Below are positions 1 to 10,200 of a stretch of DNA of 64,000 bases, piece after piece. Under the pieces are notes generated by a model. It was not told where the DNA came from and made no database searches. It saw only the letters and a list, made by a program, of their open reading frames with translations. The DNA is from Bin80 sp965208025 (GTDB taxonomy: Bacteria; Bacteroidota; Rhodothermia; Rhodothermales; Bin80). Positions within the stretch are counted from its first letter, which is position 1, and the number at the start of each line of letters is the position of its first letter. The stretch spans positions 2,294,001 through 2,358,000 of the forward strand of contig OZ242302.1 of assembly GCA_965208025.1 (NCBI GenBank). Reading direction: 5' to 3'. The translations under genes and the position numbers were made by a program.

Positions 1-250
1 CCGTTAATCGGTTCAACTTCATCGCCTCTCCGAGGCGCGAACGCACGGTATGCACCGCATCCTCATCACGATCTATCGCAAGAACACGCCCCTTGGCCGA
101 AAGTGCGGAGAGGAGAGCGGACACATGTCCACCGCCTCCTGCCGTTGCATCAACATAACGGCCATCCACATCTGTAATCAGATACTTCAAGACCATGTCG
201 CAAAGAACAGGTTCGTGGTAGTCGGTTGCATAGGTGACCGAATCTGCCAT
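1..250 (-). CDS. rsmH: 16S rRNA (cytosine-1402-N4)-methyltransferase RsmH, N-terminal part (cut by window edge)
   Basis: Reading the minus strand from an ATG at 250 gives about 83 codons that run off the window. The start MADSVTYATDYHEPVLCDMV is the usual RsmH/MraW N-terminus (H-x-PVL), followed by DATAGGGGH, the glycine-rich SAM-binding motif I, and LAIDRDEDA, the acidic loop that binds the SAM ribose. RsmH methylates N4 of C1402 in 16S rRNA and is normally the second gene of the mra/dcw cell-wall and division cluster, so the rest of that cluster probably lies beyond position 1. The C-terminal three quarters are not visible. The recognisable motifs make the call firm despite truncation. Confidence 0.93.
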   Translation of the reverse strand, partial: MADSVTYATDYHEPVLCDMVLKYLITDVDGRYVDATAGGGGHVSALLSALSAKGRVLAIDRDEDAVHTVRSRLGEAMKLNRLT

Positions 251-255
251 CTTCT

Positions 256-560
256 TCAGACCATCCCCGTATGGATTTCACTGACTGCACCAACACGCTT
301 CTTGTATGGGACGAAACCGTAGTTTCCTGAACTCAGATCTACTCCATTGATTCTCATCTCTTGAGAGGAGATCCCTTGTAAAGCGAATGGTTTGCTCTTC
401 AACCTGTGATCCATTTGATTCAATTCAACAGATGGAAGCAGAATACTTCATGCCGGTTATGAAGAGGATTCCAACTCAAGATCTGGAACTTCATCCTAAG
501 CAACTTACACTATGAGGAATCAATTGACTGCCCTTTAAGTCAATGGATGATTGGACATAT
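256..560 (-). pseudogene. Probable decayed mraZ remnant upstream of rsmH
   Basis: mraZ normally sits directly upstream of rsmH, but no intact copy is present. In the minus strand near 546-522 one frame reads SIDLKGSQLIPHSV, which resembles the MraZ signature S-D-x-KGR-x-x-P. Further on another frame reads PSVELNQMDHRLKSKPF, like the MraZ stretch YP-x-x-EW followed by a helix, and this frame ends with a stop at 258-256, 5 bp before the rsmH start. Stops and frame changes separate the pieces, so it cannot encode MraZ as it stands. The match is short and made by eye. 561-805 shows no recognisable gene and may hold the promoter of this cluster. Confidence 0.4.
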
Positions 561-805
561 ATGACGATACACGAAATCGGATTTGTACCTCCTTTCTGGT
601 GCCAATCCATGCCCTCTTCCTTCCACAAAAACGAGAATGAGTCCGAGGGCATCCGTCAAGAATGATTCATTGCTAACATACGAAAGACTGGAATAAATTC
701 AAGTATCTTTCCGCGTATTTTTTCGGTTCAATTAAAATTAGTGGCAATTGATGACGAAAAATCTCAGTGTTCTCGCATTGGAGAAAGAATTTGTTCAGCG
801 TGAAG

Positions 806-2455
806 TCAGGAGGGTTCGTTTCTGAGTTTTCGCTCGGCGGCCGCCGTCAGAAAAGAGGGGAAGAGAGGATGAGGATGTCCGACCGTAGAGCGGTATTCTG
901 GATGAAACTGTACCCCGATATACCAGGGATGGGAGGGTAATTCCGCGATTTCCACGAGTCCGCTTTCGGGATTTACTCCTGTGAATTTGAGCCCCTGCTC
1001 CTCAAGGTAATGTTTGAGTGAATTATTGACTTCATACCGGTGGCGATGTCGCTCACGTACGAGCGTCTGATTGTAGATTGCGTGAATCTGGGAGCCTTCG
1101 GTGATTTGACAATTATAGGCACCGAGTCGCATCGTTCCCCCTTTATTGGATATTTGCTTTTGGTCTTCCATCAGATCAATGACGGGCCAAGGCGTATCCG
1201 CGTCAAATTCGGTTGAATGTGCACCTTTGAGGTTACAGCAATCCCGCGCAAACGCAATGATTGCGCACTGCAAACCGAGGCAGATTCCAAAATACGGAAT
1301 ATTCTCCCGGCGGGCATAGCGAGCGGTTAAAATCTTCCCTTCTATTCCCCGGGCCCCAAAGCCGGGCGCCACTAGAATCCCTGTTACATCTTGAAGAGAG
1401 GATTCGCAGTTTTCTTCGGTGAGATCTTCACTTTCTACAAAGCTTAATTCAACCTGAAACGACAATTTTGCGCCTGCAAGGGTGAACGATTCCGTGATGG
1501 ACTTATAGGCATCCTGATGTGCAACATACTTCCCGACGAGTGCGATCCGAACTTTCTGATCTGAGGTATGGAGTCGCTGCACGAAGGTCGTCCACTCTTC
1601 CAGATCGGGCGCTTCAGAAATAGACTTCGGGCTTTGAGGTCCACTTAGTTGGAGCCGTTCCAGAACCAGTTTCTGTACTCCTTGTCGGGCAAGTTGAAGA
1701 GGGACATCATAGATGGATGTTGCGTCTGCCGCTTCAATCACCGCTCGAGTTTCAACATTACAGAATCGCGCGATTTTGTCCCGCAACTCTTTATCCAGGG
1801 GACGTTCCGAGCGGCAGACCAGCAGATCGGGTTGGAGTCCGTAGGAAAGCAGTGTCTTGACAGAGTGTTGGGTAGGTTTCGTTTTCAGTTCGCCTGCGGC
1901 TGCCAGATAGGGGATGAGGGTTAGATGAGCAATCTGGGCATTGATCGGTCCCATTTCGTAGCGAAGTTGTCGGATCGCCTCGAGGTAGGGAAGGCTCTCA
2001 ATATCTCCCACGGTGCCACCAATCTCCGAAATAATCACATCCAGTTCTTCATGATCGGCCAGACGGACGATCCAGTCTTTAATCTCATCAATGATGTGAG
2101 GAACGACCTGAACGGTTTTCCCCAAATACTCTCCTGCCCGCTCTTTTCCGATTACCTCACTGTAGACGCGTCCAGTGGTGACATTATTTGCCTGGCTCGT
2201 CTTATGTCCCAGAAACCGTTCATAGTGGCCAAGATCCAGATCGGTCTCTGCACCGTCATCGGTAACAAAGACCTCTCCATGCTCATAGGGATTCATTGTA
2301 CCTGGATCCACATTGATATATGGATCCAGTTTCTGGATGGAAACCCGCAGGCCGTGCGCCTTCAGGAGTCTCCCCAGAGAAGCACAAAATATACCTTTAC
2401 CAAGCGAGGATGAAACACCCCCTGTTACAAAGATATATTTTGTTTTCATTCCCAT
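806..2455 (-). CDS. pyrG: CTP synthase
   Basis: CTP synthase aminates UTP to CTP using ATP and glutamine, the last step of de novo pyrimidine nucleotide synthesis. The 549-residue product has the usual full length. The N-terminal amidoligase domain (about 1-275) starts KYIFVTGGVSSSLGKG, with the P-loop-like nucleotide site, and carries EIGGTVGDIES. The C-terminal class I glutamine amidotransferase domain shows APGFGARG, the nucleophile elbow FGICLGLQ with the catalytic Cys, and the terminal HPE triad (FHPEY). The ATG at 2455 or the one at 2449 (MKTKY) could start translation; the latter fits family N-termini slightly better. The gene follows the methyltransferase gene by about 25 bp on the same strand, so they may be cotranscribed. 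Confidence 0.97.
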   Translation of the reverse strand: MGMKTKYIFVTGGVSSSLGKGIFCASLGRLLKAHGLRVSIQKLDPYINVDPGTMNPYEHGEVFVTDDGAETDLDLGHYERFLGHKTSQANNVTTGRVYSEVIGKERAGEYLGKTVQVVPHIIDEIKDWIVRLADHEELDVIISEIGGTVGDIESLPYLEAIRQLRYEMGPINAQIAHLTLIPYLAAAGELKTKPTQHSVKTLLSYGLQPDLLVCRSERPLDKELRDKIARFCNVETRAVIEAADATSIYDVPLQLARQGVQKLVLERLQLSGPQSPKSISEAPDLEEWTTFVQRLHTSDQKVRIALVGKYVAHQDAYKSITESFTLAGAKLSFQVELSFVESEDLTEENCESSLQDVTGILVAPGFGARGIEGKILTARYARRENIPYFGICLGLQCAIIAFARDCCNLKGAHSTEFDADTPWPVIDLMEDQKQISNKGGTMRLGAYNCQITEGSQIHAIYNQTLVRERHRHRYEVNNSLKHYLEEQGLKFTGVNPESGLVEIAELPSHPWYIGVQFHPEYRSTVGHPHPLFPSFLTAAAERKLRNEPS

Positions 2456-2479
2456 GATTGAGGATCACTCTGCTTAAAG

Positions 2480-3307
2480 TTAAGACTTTTCTCTGGACTC
2501 ACATACCCTCTGAGCGACGACGATGAGTCCTGTTCCCCTTGAATTTGTTTGATGCAAATCCAGGAAGTTGAGGAACAATCCCACTGGTAGCACTGGCACA
2601 TAATAAAGTACAACGAGTGGCATAAGGAAAAATGATGTTCCCAGAAGCCGGATTGGAATCTTGATGAGTAGACGCCAAGCGAGGGATCCCCATGTGCCAT
2701 AACTGTATTTTGCTTCGGCGATTTCCAGACCTGCACTCGATAACTTTTGTGTAAGTTCCTGGAGATTATAGCCATCACGAACGTGCTCACCAATGAAACT
2801 CTCTTGATCGCTACGGTGCACATCTGACCCACCCAGATCGCTGGGAGTACTGATGATCAGATGCCCTCCGGGGCGCAATCGCTCAGCGAAGTGATGAACT
2901 GCAACCTCGTCCTCTTCAATATGCTCCAGAACATCTACCGCCAGAATGCAATCAAACATGCTCGTAATTTTTGAATCGGTGACGTCATCAACCTGTAGGA
3001 TAACCCGGTCAGTAAGCCCATATGAATCAAAACATCTCGCCGCACGAGCGAGATATTCTTTTTTGAGATCAATCCCTGTCACATGCACTTTAGGATATTT
3101 TCGTACCACATGCCAAGCATACTGCCCAAACCCGGTTCCCGCATCTAGAAGCCTAGAGCCTGCGTGAAGGCGGATTCTTCTCAGTGCTTGGTGCACATAC
3201 CAAGTCCTCAGGAAAAGAAGATTTAGTACACCATACAAAAGTGGCAGTAACCCTGGATTCAAATCAAGCCGACGACTGATTCGATCCTTTATTGCGTCAT
3301 ACTCCAT
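2480..3307 (-). CDS. Class I SAM-dependent methyltransferase with hydrophobic C-terminal tail
   Basis: The 275-residue product has the Rossmann methyltransferase core of the Methyltransf_11/23 type. Motif I is LLDAGTGFGQ (about residue 53), the ribose-binding acidic residue lies in GIDLKKEYL, and motif IV/post-motif is DCILAVDVLEHI followed by LRPGGHLIISTPSD. The C-terminal 80 residues are strongly hydrophobic (LIKIPIRLLG, FFLMPLVVLYYVPVLPVGLF), suggesting one or two membrane passes or a lipid substrate, as in ubiquinone/sterol or cell-envelope methyltransferases. The substrate cannot be deduced. It is the gene immediately upstream of pyrG. Start ATG at 3307; no strong ribosome binding site is needed in this lineage. 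Confidence 0.8.
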   Translation of the reverse strand: MEYDAIKDRISRRLDLNPGLLPLLYGVLNLLFLRTWYVHQALRRIRLHAGSRLLDAGTGFGQYAWHVVRKYPKVHVTGIDLKKEYLARAARCFDSYGLTDRVILQVDDVTDSKITSMFDCILAVDVLEHIEEDEVAVHHFAERLRPGGHLIISTPSDLGGSDVHRSDQESFIGEHVRDGYNLQELTQKLSSAGLEIAEAKYSYGTWGSLAWRLLIKIPIRLLGTSFFLMPLVVLYYVPVLPVGLFLNFLDLHQTNSRGTGLIVVAQRVCESREKS

Positions 3308-4258
3308 CTATCATCCCTGTTGGCACTTCTGAAGGCAAACTGGAGTATCGTATCGCCATGAATACCTTATGATGTTAGAAATCTTAGAGTTCAACTTAAT
3401 CTGAATACAACTGAATGAGAGAATCTTACAATAATACCAAACGACTCGTGACGAATTAAGGGTGAGCGTAACCTTGACAAAGACGGCAGGAATTGTGTGA
3501 GTGATAAGGTTGTGTATCTGCCATAAAATCTACATATAAGATTTCATATTATGGATGCTTACCTCAACTTCTTAAGGAGTTAAGCTTCGCCGAATAAATG
3601 GATATCTGAAAATTTCAAACAAACCAAAAACAGATTCGCTTTGCTTGATGATGAGGGAGATAGACCCAACCCCAAACAATAAAGAAGATCCTGCCACCAT
3701 ATCTTAAGGTGAACGAATCCGTGAAACGTCCCACCATTGCAGTCCGCAAATTCTAGTAAAACTATCGTTACCCGTACTTGGCAATCCCTAGACCGTTGGT
3801 GCCAATCCACATAGACTCGCGGACCAGCCTCCGTACCAAACTCAAGGGAGAGTCCATGAGAAAACAAATCTCAATTCTCAAAAAACCTCGCTATGAGGGA
3901 ACTACGAAAGACAACCCTGTTTGATCCAAAGTCAGAATGTATTAAATTATAGTACTCGTTACTGTACCTCATGGTTATGATAGTGCTTGACCGAAAACCC
4001 CCGATTTTCGCTGATCAGGGTATATTGACTGGTTTTGTGTCAAAATGGTTGGATTGATTCACTTTTAGGGTTCCCCCTCTCCCATTTTCTTATCTCTCCC
4101 TTAAGATGTGTCAAAAAATAGGGGATAAATTAGTGCGATTGGGGTGCTATTTGTGTTGAAAAAGCCTGCTCAGGCGCAAATATCCATCTCCCGAACATAC
4201 CTCGGGTGCCTCCCGTGATGGAGTAGATTCAAACTTGCCTTAAGGTTGGAACAAGAGG
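3308..4258. other. Intergenic stretch with no supportable gene
   Basis: About 950 bp between the methyltransferase and the transposase pseudogene. A 95-codon minus-strand frame at 3580-3867 includes GPRVYVDW, vaguely like integrase-type transposases, but there is no start context, family match or partner frame that would support a gene. The part adjoining 4258 should contain the end of the ISNCY-like element; I could not find its terminal inverted repeat. Confidence 0.4.
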
Positions 4259-4287
4259 CTATGCCGCCTTCCGTACTTGACTACGCT

Positions 4288-5569
4288 GGTTCTACCCCGA
4301 ACCTTGTGGATAGAGGTCTAAGCCTCCACAGAAGAATAGAATCGCACTTCTGAATTTTTCAAACGTTCGGTATCCTCTCCCGACCGTTTTGATTTCTTGA
4401 ATTTTGCCGTTAATGCGTTCTGCCTTGGCGTTGGATTGTGAGTGGGAAAGTGCATTACAGACGCCATCAAAATGTCGCTGAAACCTTTCCCCCACCTTGG
4501 TGACTTCCCTGACGCCCATCTGCTCAACACTCTTTAGCCAGAGATCAAAATACCTCTTTGCTTCGGCGAAGGAACTACACTCAAAGATCCCTTTAAACTC
4601 TTCGCGTACCCGCCAGGCGTGACTGACTTCCAAGTTGGCTTCTTGAACGACTTTGAAGATCTCGTCTTGCTTGGCCGTACGGTTCTTTTCGTTCTTCAAA
4701 AGCACATAACGCGTCCCTTTCAACTCGGGATGGCTCTTCACTTCCCGTCTGCGCACCTGATTGATTGCTTTGTTCAGATCCTGAATCAGATGAAACCGAT
4801 CATGAATCAAGGTTGCGTTCGGAAAGACTCGTTCAACGGCGCGAATAAACGCCTTTAACATGTCCGTCGTCACCGTTACGACCTTCTCCTTCATTCCCTC
4901 AAACACACGCTCAAACAGCACTATAGCGCCTTCTTTGGTCTTTCCCTCCCCCACATCAAGGACAATCCCCCGTGTGGAATCTGTTACCACGGTCCCATAG
5001 ACATGCCCCCGTTTGAGTGCTTTCTCATCCACACCGATATGGGGGATCTCTCCCAGATCCCTACGTGCTAATCCGCGCTCTACACTACGATGCATGATCC
5101 GATTCAGTTGGTTAAATCCACACCGTAGAAGCTTGGCGGTGCTGGTTTGATTTTTGGTTGCTTTCAACAGATCAATCGCAGCGCGCTCAAAGGCATAGGT
5201 TACACGACTGGATGAATCTGCCCAAGGAAGCTTAATCGTCTTGATTCCCTTTGAAGACTTGACCCGAGGGATACGACAGTGGATATAACTCTTGGATTGA
5301 CACCAGTCAATATGACGCCACGAACGCTCCTTGCGGTGGTCATACAACGTCCCAGATTCCCCCGTTTCTGGACAAACAAGATTCTCTCCCGAATGGCGAA
5401 GATATACATCAATCCGGTGAGACGTTGGATCCAAAGTGATTCGGTCAAGCTGCCACTCAGGAGTGAGATCCAGAGTGTAGCGCATAAATAAATCTATGAA
5501 ATTTGACATGAAATTGAGTAGGTTTAGTTCGCCGAAATATACTCATTCCACACAAATTGTGGTAGAACC
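4288..5569 (-). mobile_element. ISL3-family insertion sequence, copy A (1,282 bp)
   Basis: Both ends begin with the same inverted repeat core GGTTCTACC and match imperfectly over about 24 bp, with a shared TTGTG(T)GGA block. The element is flanked by a perfect 8-bp direct duplication, actacgct, at 4280-4287 and 5570-5577, the size expected for ISL3. It carries one transposase gene. It is inserted near the 3' end of an ISNCY-like transposase gene. A second copy with identical encoded protein lies at 35815-37096 in the opposite orientation, indicating recent movement and making the 31 kb between them liable to inversion. Confidence 0.95.
4292..5509 (-). CDS. ISL3-family transposase (copy A)
   Basis: This 405-residue protein is the transposase of the surrounding ISL3 element. 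It has the N-terminal zinc-finger-like/HTH region (CPETGESGTLYDHR, RSWRHIDW) and the DDE domain: GVDEKALKRGH holds the first Asp, VTTDMLKAFIRAVERVFP the second region, IHDRFHLIQDLNKA the conserved HxxK-like helix, and NAKAERINGKIQEIKTVGRG the catalytic Glu region. Length is usual for ISL3 (400-440). The stop at 4292 falls only four bases inside the terminal repeat. No frameshift or missing motif is seen, so it is probably active. The predicted protein is identical to that of copy B. Confidence 0.95.
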   Translation of the reverse strand: MSNFIDLFMRYTLDLTPEWQLDRITLDPTSHRIDVYLRHSGENLVCPETGESGTLYDHRKERSWRHIDWCQSKSYIHCRIPRVKSSKGIKTIKLPWADSSSRVTYAFERAAIDLLKATKNQTSTAKLLRCGFNQLNRIMHRSVERGLARRDLGEIPHIGVDEKALKRGHVYGTVVTDSTRGIVLDVGEGKTKEGAIVLFERVFEGMKEKVVTVTTDMLKAFIRAVERVFPNATLIHDRFHLIQDLNKAINQVRRREVKSHPELKGTRYVLLKNEKNRTAKQDEIFKVVQEANLEVSHAWRVREEFKGIFECSSFAEAKRYFDLWLKSVEQMGVREVTKVGERFQRHFDGVCNALSHSQSNAKAERINGKIQEIKTVGRGYRTFEKFRSAILFFCGGLDLYPQGSG

Positions 5570-6940
5570 ACTACGCTTCATCAGCACATCCCCAATCCGA
5601 CATAGATTGGTAGCGACCACGGAGACGCCCACCGTACGGGCAAATCCCTCTTTCCCCCCTTTGGTTCGGATCCGATCCCCACCATGCTGTTCCAGACAGT
5701 TGATCCTTGACTCTACCTGCGCATGTACCTGACGACGATCGGAAAACTCCGGGGCAGACTCCCGTTCCTGATCCGCCTGCTTAAGGGTCCCCCTCTTTGG
5801 CATCACTGCATGGTCCAAGACGGTGTCTAACTCCTCTGTGTTGTCCGCGGAACTGAATCCCCGGTCAAAGCTCATGGAGATCATATTCGGATAGCTCTCC
5901 ACACACTCCCGTGCCAAGTCTACGGCCACATCCACATCCTCCCCCGTCCACAAGATCTTCCACATCATGATCAAACGACTTGTACTTTCTACGATGGACA
6001 CGGGAACCCCTAACTCCACCTCCTTGGATCCATGTTTGCCTTTCTTGATCCACCGAGTATACGGGGCATGTAAGGAATAAATCTTCTCCTCAGGGGGAAT
6101 CTTTTCCTCCTGTACCAAACGCCGTGCTACTTGATCTAAAAGCTTATGAGCCATTGCAGAAGCTCTCTTTAAGCGGGCAGTCCGTGGGGAGTCGGGGGAC
6201 ACTTCCAGGAGCTTCTCAAGGGTTTTGTCACACTTCCGGATCCGCTTGAGAGCCAATTCAAGATAGCTCTTGACGGCCTTAGGACGCTTTCTTCAAGCTG
6301 TCCCGCAGATAACAGAACTGACGCCAACCTGTGATTCCATACGCATGTAAATCAAACACACTCCATGCACGCATTGCCCAGAGCAAATAGTCGAGCACCG
6401 CATCCAACAGCAGACGCACATCCATGGGAAACCGAACATGGGACTCCACCACATACGAGGCACAGCGCGTTTCAATCGGATCGCTGGACGAGATGCCCAA
6501 GATCTCATGTCCGAACTCCACGACCCATTGATTCACTTCGGCCCAGATCTCCTCGGTGATCAGGGATACATTGTCCATGACGCTTTGGGTACTGTAATAG
6601 ACTTTTTTTGCAAACGCATCTACACCATGTTGCAACATCTGGCGAATGAGTTCATGATGATTGGCCATGTCGGTCAACCGCTCAAAGTCGCAAGGGAGCG
6701 CTTGTTTCAGGGTCGCGAATACGAAGATGCGCCAGTAACTCATCCCACTTGCTGGTTGGTCTGCTTCCCGATCTTACATTGAAGAAGGAGGAGGAGCGCC
6801 ATCCGAAGGGGTTCGTTCATCCACAACTCTTGGAGTGCACACAAAACCCGGGGCGTATCATCCTTGGATCTGAGGTTGAACTCAATTTGTTCAATGGGAA
6901 TCACACCCAATGTGGGCGTGTCGTCGAATGGTTGTCGCAT

Positions 6941-7253
6941 GAAAAATTAGGGAAAATGGTGTCGAAGATTTTGGATGCTTTGGAACGATTTGGGGCAAAA
7001 TGAGCAAAAACCCCCAGGATAATGGTCACAAAGCGGGGTTGTACGCATACAAATTCCAATAATCGACTTTTTTCGGAAAAATCTTCGCCATCGAAGGCAA
7101 GGTCAAAGTTCGCCAAAACAGGCCGTTTTTAGCCCAAAATGAGCCCAAAAAGGACACCTGAGCACCAAATCATGCCTCAAATGCGTAAAATGAAGGGTTT
7201 TCTGATATGCACTATGATAGGATTTATTCAATTAATCACTAATTCATTGAAAA
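6941..7253. other. Region upstream of the giant surface-protein gene
   Basis: No gene is supported. It separates the 5' end of the decayed ISNCY-like transposase from the adhesin start and should contain the adhesin promoter. A second frame is open from 7139 through the poly-G tract to 7402, with an ATG at 7190 (MKGFLICTMIGFIQ); it joins the adhesin frame if one G is lost. There is no Shine-Dalgarno sequence before 7254; A-rich sequence (gaaaa) precedes the ATG, as is common in Bacteroidota. Confidence 0.5.
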
Positions 7254-10200
7254 ATGGGGGGGGGGTATTTTTATCGTATTTCTCTGATCTTGATTTTGTC
7301 CTCGGTAGTTTCGAGTTCACTGTGGGCGCAGGACACTACACCTCCAAGGTTTGCTTCCGCAAACGTGAGGAGTGGGACTTTCGTGAGTGTGACATTTTTT
7401 GAAGGACTAGCACCTGTCAGTGGTCTGACCACTTCTGCCTTTACCGTCAAGAAAAGACCCAACGGAGGATCAGAAGAAGTTCAAGAACTCATCAATACTC
7501 CCGTTATCAGTGGGAGCTCAGTGATCATCACATTGGGCAGTACTGTTGTCGCGTCCGATATGGGAACCGTTACGGTGAGCTATACGGCCCCCAGTAATGA
7601 GCTTGCTAGACTTCGGGATCAAGTCGGCAATGATGTGGAGAATTTCACAGATCAGAAAGTGCTCAATTTGAGCGGTGGGATTTGTCCGCGGAGCATTAAA
7701 GTCAGGAATGAGATAGTCGATCAGTTGACTACGGTTAACTATTGTGATGAGGTTACGAGCACGGCTTTAGGAACTGTCACTGAGTTTTCATTTTCGGGGA
7801 CAACTTCTTCGTATAGACCGAGGGCTGGCGACTTCAGTGGACTCACGAATCTGACGAGTCTGAATCTGAATAATGCTAGAATTACAAGCCTGCCATCCGA
7901 CTTGTTTGATGGGCTGACGAACTTGGAGATTCTGCGGTTAAACAACAATTCTCTAACGACCTTAGACGATGAAGACCTATTTGATGGACTGACCAGCTTA
8001 GAAGAGTTAGATCTTCAAAGAAATTCTCTCACGAGTCTACACCAAGATCTGTTTGAGGGACTCACCAGCTTAGAGTCCCTCCACCTTAGTACCAACTCTC
8101 TCACGAGTCTACACCAAAATCTGTTTGAGGGACTCACTAGCTTGGAGTCCCTCCACCTTAATAACAACTCCCTTACGGATCTGCATCAAGATCTGTTTGA
8201 GGGACTCACCAACTTACAAACTCTTAGGCTTGGGCAGAACGCTCTCACGAGTCTGCATCAAGACCTGTTTGAGGGACTCACCAACTTAGGGGTATTATTG
8301 GTCAACAATAACGCTCTCACGAGTCTGCATCAAGACCTGTTTGAGGGACTCACCAACTTACAAGATCTTGGGCTTGGTACCAACGCTCTCACGAGTCTGC
8401 ATCAAGACCTGTTTGAGGGACTCACCAGCTTACGGACCCTTTACCTTCATACCAACGCTCTCACGGATCTACATCAAGATCTGTTTGAGGGACTCACCAA
8501 CTTACAAACTCTTGGGCTTGGGGAGAACTCTCTTTCCAGTCTACATCAAGATCTATTTGAGGGACTTTCCAACTTAGAATGGCTCACTCTATACAACAAC
8601 CTTATCACGGGGCTACACGAAGATCTGTTGGATGGGTTGGATAAATTGAATTTTGTCAGTTTGGCCAACAACTCCCTCACGAACTTACACGAAAATCTGT
8701 TGGATGGGATGACCACATCGCTGGCTACCGCTCGAAGTCTTGATTTAAATGGTAACTCCCTCACGAGCCTACACCCAGATCTGTTTGATCATGTTGAGGG
8801 ACGTATTTCAGTATATGTTAATGATAATTTCCTTACCTGTGTCCCTGCCAAAATACTTAGTCAGGAGAATGTCATTATCATTCCCTCTAGTCTTCGCGTT
8901 GCCTGCCCTGACCTCTCGGTTACGTTAAGCACGAACCCCAGCAGTATTGGGGAGGAAGATGAGGCCACCGAGGTCACCGTGACCGCCACTATAGGGACCA
9001 CCCAGACGACCGCCACGCCGGTAACGGTCTCTGTGGGACCGGGTACCGCGACCGCAGGGACTGACTTTGCCGCGGTCTCCGATTTTACAATCAGCATTCC
9101 GGCGAATATCCGGTCTGCCACCGGGACATTCACGCTGACGCCTACTTCGGACACTGTGGACGAGCCGGATGAGACCGTGATGATCACGGGAACCAGCACG
9201 GTGGAGAATGTGACGGTCACCGAAACCCGTCTCACGATCACCGACGATGATGCTGCGCCGACGGTAACCCTCAATCTTTCCCCCACCTCCATCCCCGAAA
9301 ATGCAGGCAGTTCCACGGTGACGGCAACCCTCAACCACCCCTCCAGCGAAGAGACTACGATCACGATCTCAGTGGACCCAACCTCACCGGCCACGGCGTC
9401 GGACTATACGCTAAGTGGGAGCACACTCACGATTGCGGCGGGCGCAACGGAGAGTACCGAGACGGTGACCCTCACGGCCGTGAACAATGGCGTGGATGCA
9501 CCAGATAAGACGATACAGGTGCAAGGCACGGCCACGAACGCGCAGGAGATCACGGGGCCCGAAAATGTGGAGCTCACGATCACGGATGACGAGGACTCCC
9601 CAGCGGTGACGCTCCGCCTCTCCTCCTCTTTGATTGGGGAGGATGGCGAGAGTACGACGGTCACGGCCATGCTCAGTCATGCGTCCAGCGCGCAGACCAC
9701 GATCACGGTGTCGGTCCATCCTGATGCGCCCGCAACCGAATCAGACTATACGTTGAGTGGCAATACACTGACCATTGCAGCGGGAGCGACAGAGAGTATG
9801 GGGCTCGTGACGATCACCTCGGTCACCAATAATGTGGATGCACCCGATAAGACATTTCAGGTGCAAGGCGTGGCAGAGAATCCGCAGGGGGTGACGGGGC
9901 CCGAAGATGTGGAACTTACGATCACAGATGGGACGGCACCCCCGGCGGTCACGCTCAATCTATTGTCCAATTCCATTGTCGAAAACGCAGGTACGACCAC
10001 CGTCACCGCAACACTTGATCGGGCGTCCAGCGAGGAGACCACGATCATGGTCTCAGTCCGTCCTGATTCGCCTGCAACGGCGTCGGATTACACATTGAAT
10101 GGCAATCTGCTGACGATTGCGGCGGGGGAGACCGCCAGTACAGGCACCGTGACGATCACGGCGGTGAACAACTTGGTGGATGCACCCGACAGGACGGTGC

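Larger units (their letters stand above)
4259..6940 (-). pseudogene. ISNCY-like transposase pseudogene, two frameshifts and split by ISL3
   Basis: Three adjacent minus-strand frames together make one DDE transposase of the ISNCY (ISDol1-like) type: N-terminal part 6940-6740 (PIEQIEFNLRSKDDTPRVL), middle part 6743-6279 (MSYWRIFVFATL, DNVSLITEEIWAEVNQWVV) and C-terminal part from about 6290 (HAPYTRWIKKGKHG, MSFDRGFSS, RINCLEQHGGDRIRT). The frame changes at the ATGA overlap near 6743 and again near 6290. The 3' end is interrupted by an ISL3 element; joining the flanks with one copy of the duplication restores VVATNLCRIGDVLMKRSQ and then VRKAA, ending in a TAG at 4261-4259. So the ISL3 hit an already or later decayed transposase. 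Terminal repeats of the host element were not identified. Confidence 0.85.

Noticed and set aside
3580..3867. 95-codon minus-strand frame as a transposase
   Set aside because: Only a short YVDW-like resemblance, with no second motif or ends.
6279..6940. Programmed frameshifting in the ISNCY-like transposase
   Set aside because: No slippery heptamer is present and the second change needs +1 or -2; related transposases are single frames, so decay is simpler.
7139..7402. Open frame crossing the poly-G tract as a gene
   Set aside because: Its downstream part is the adhesin in another frame with no family resemblance; kept only as a possible alternative start after a G deletion.
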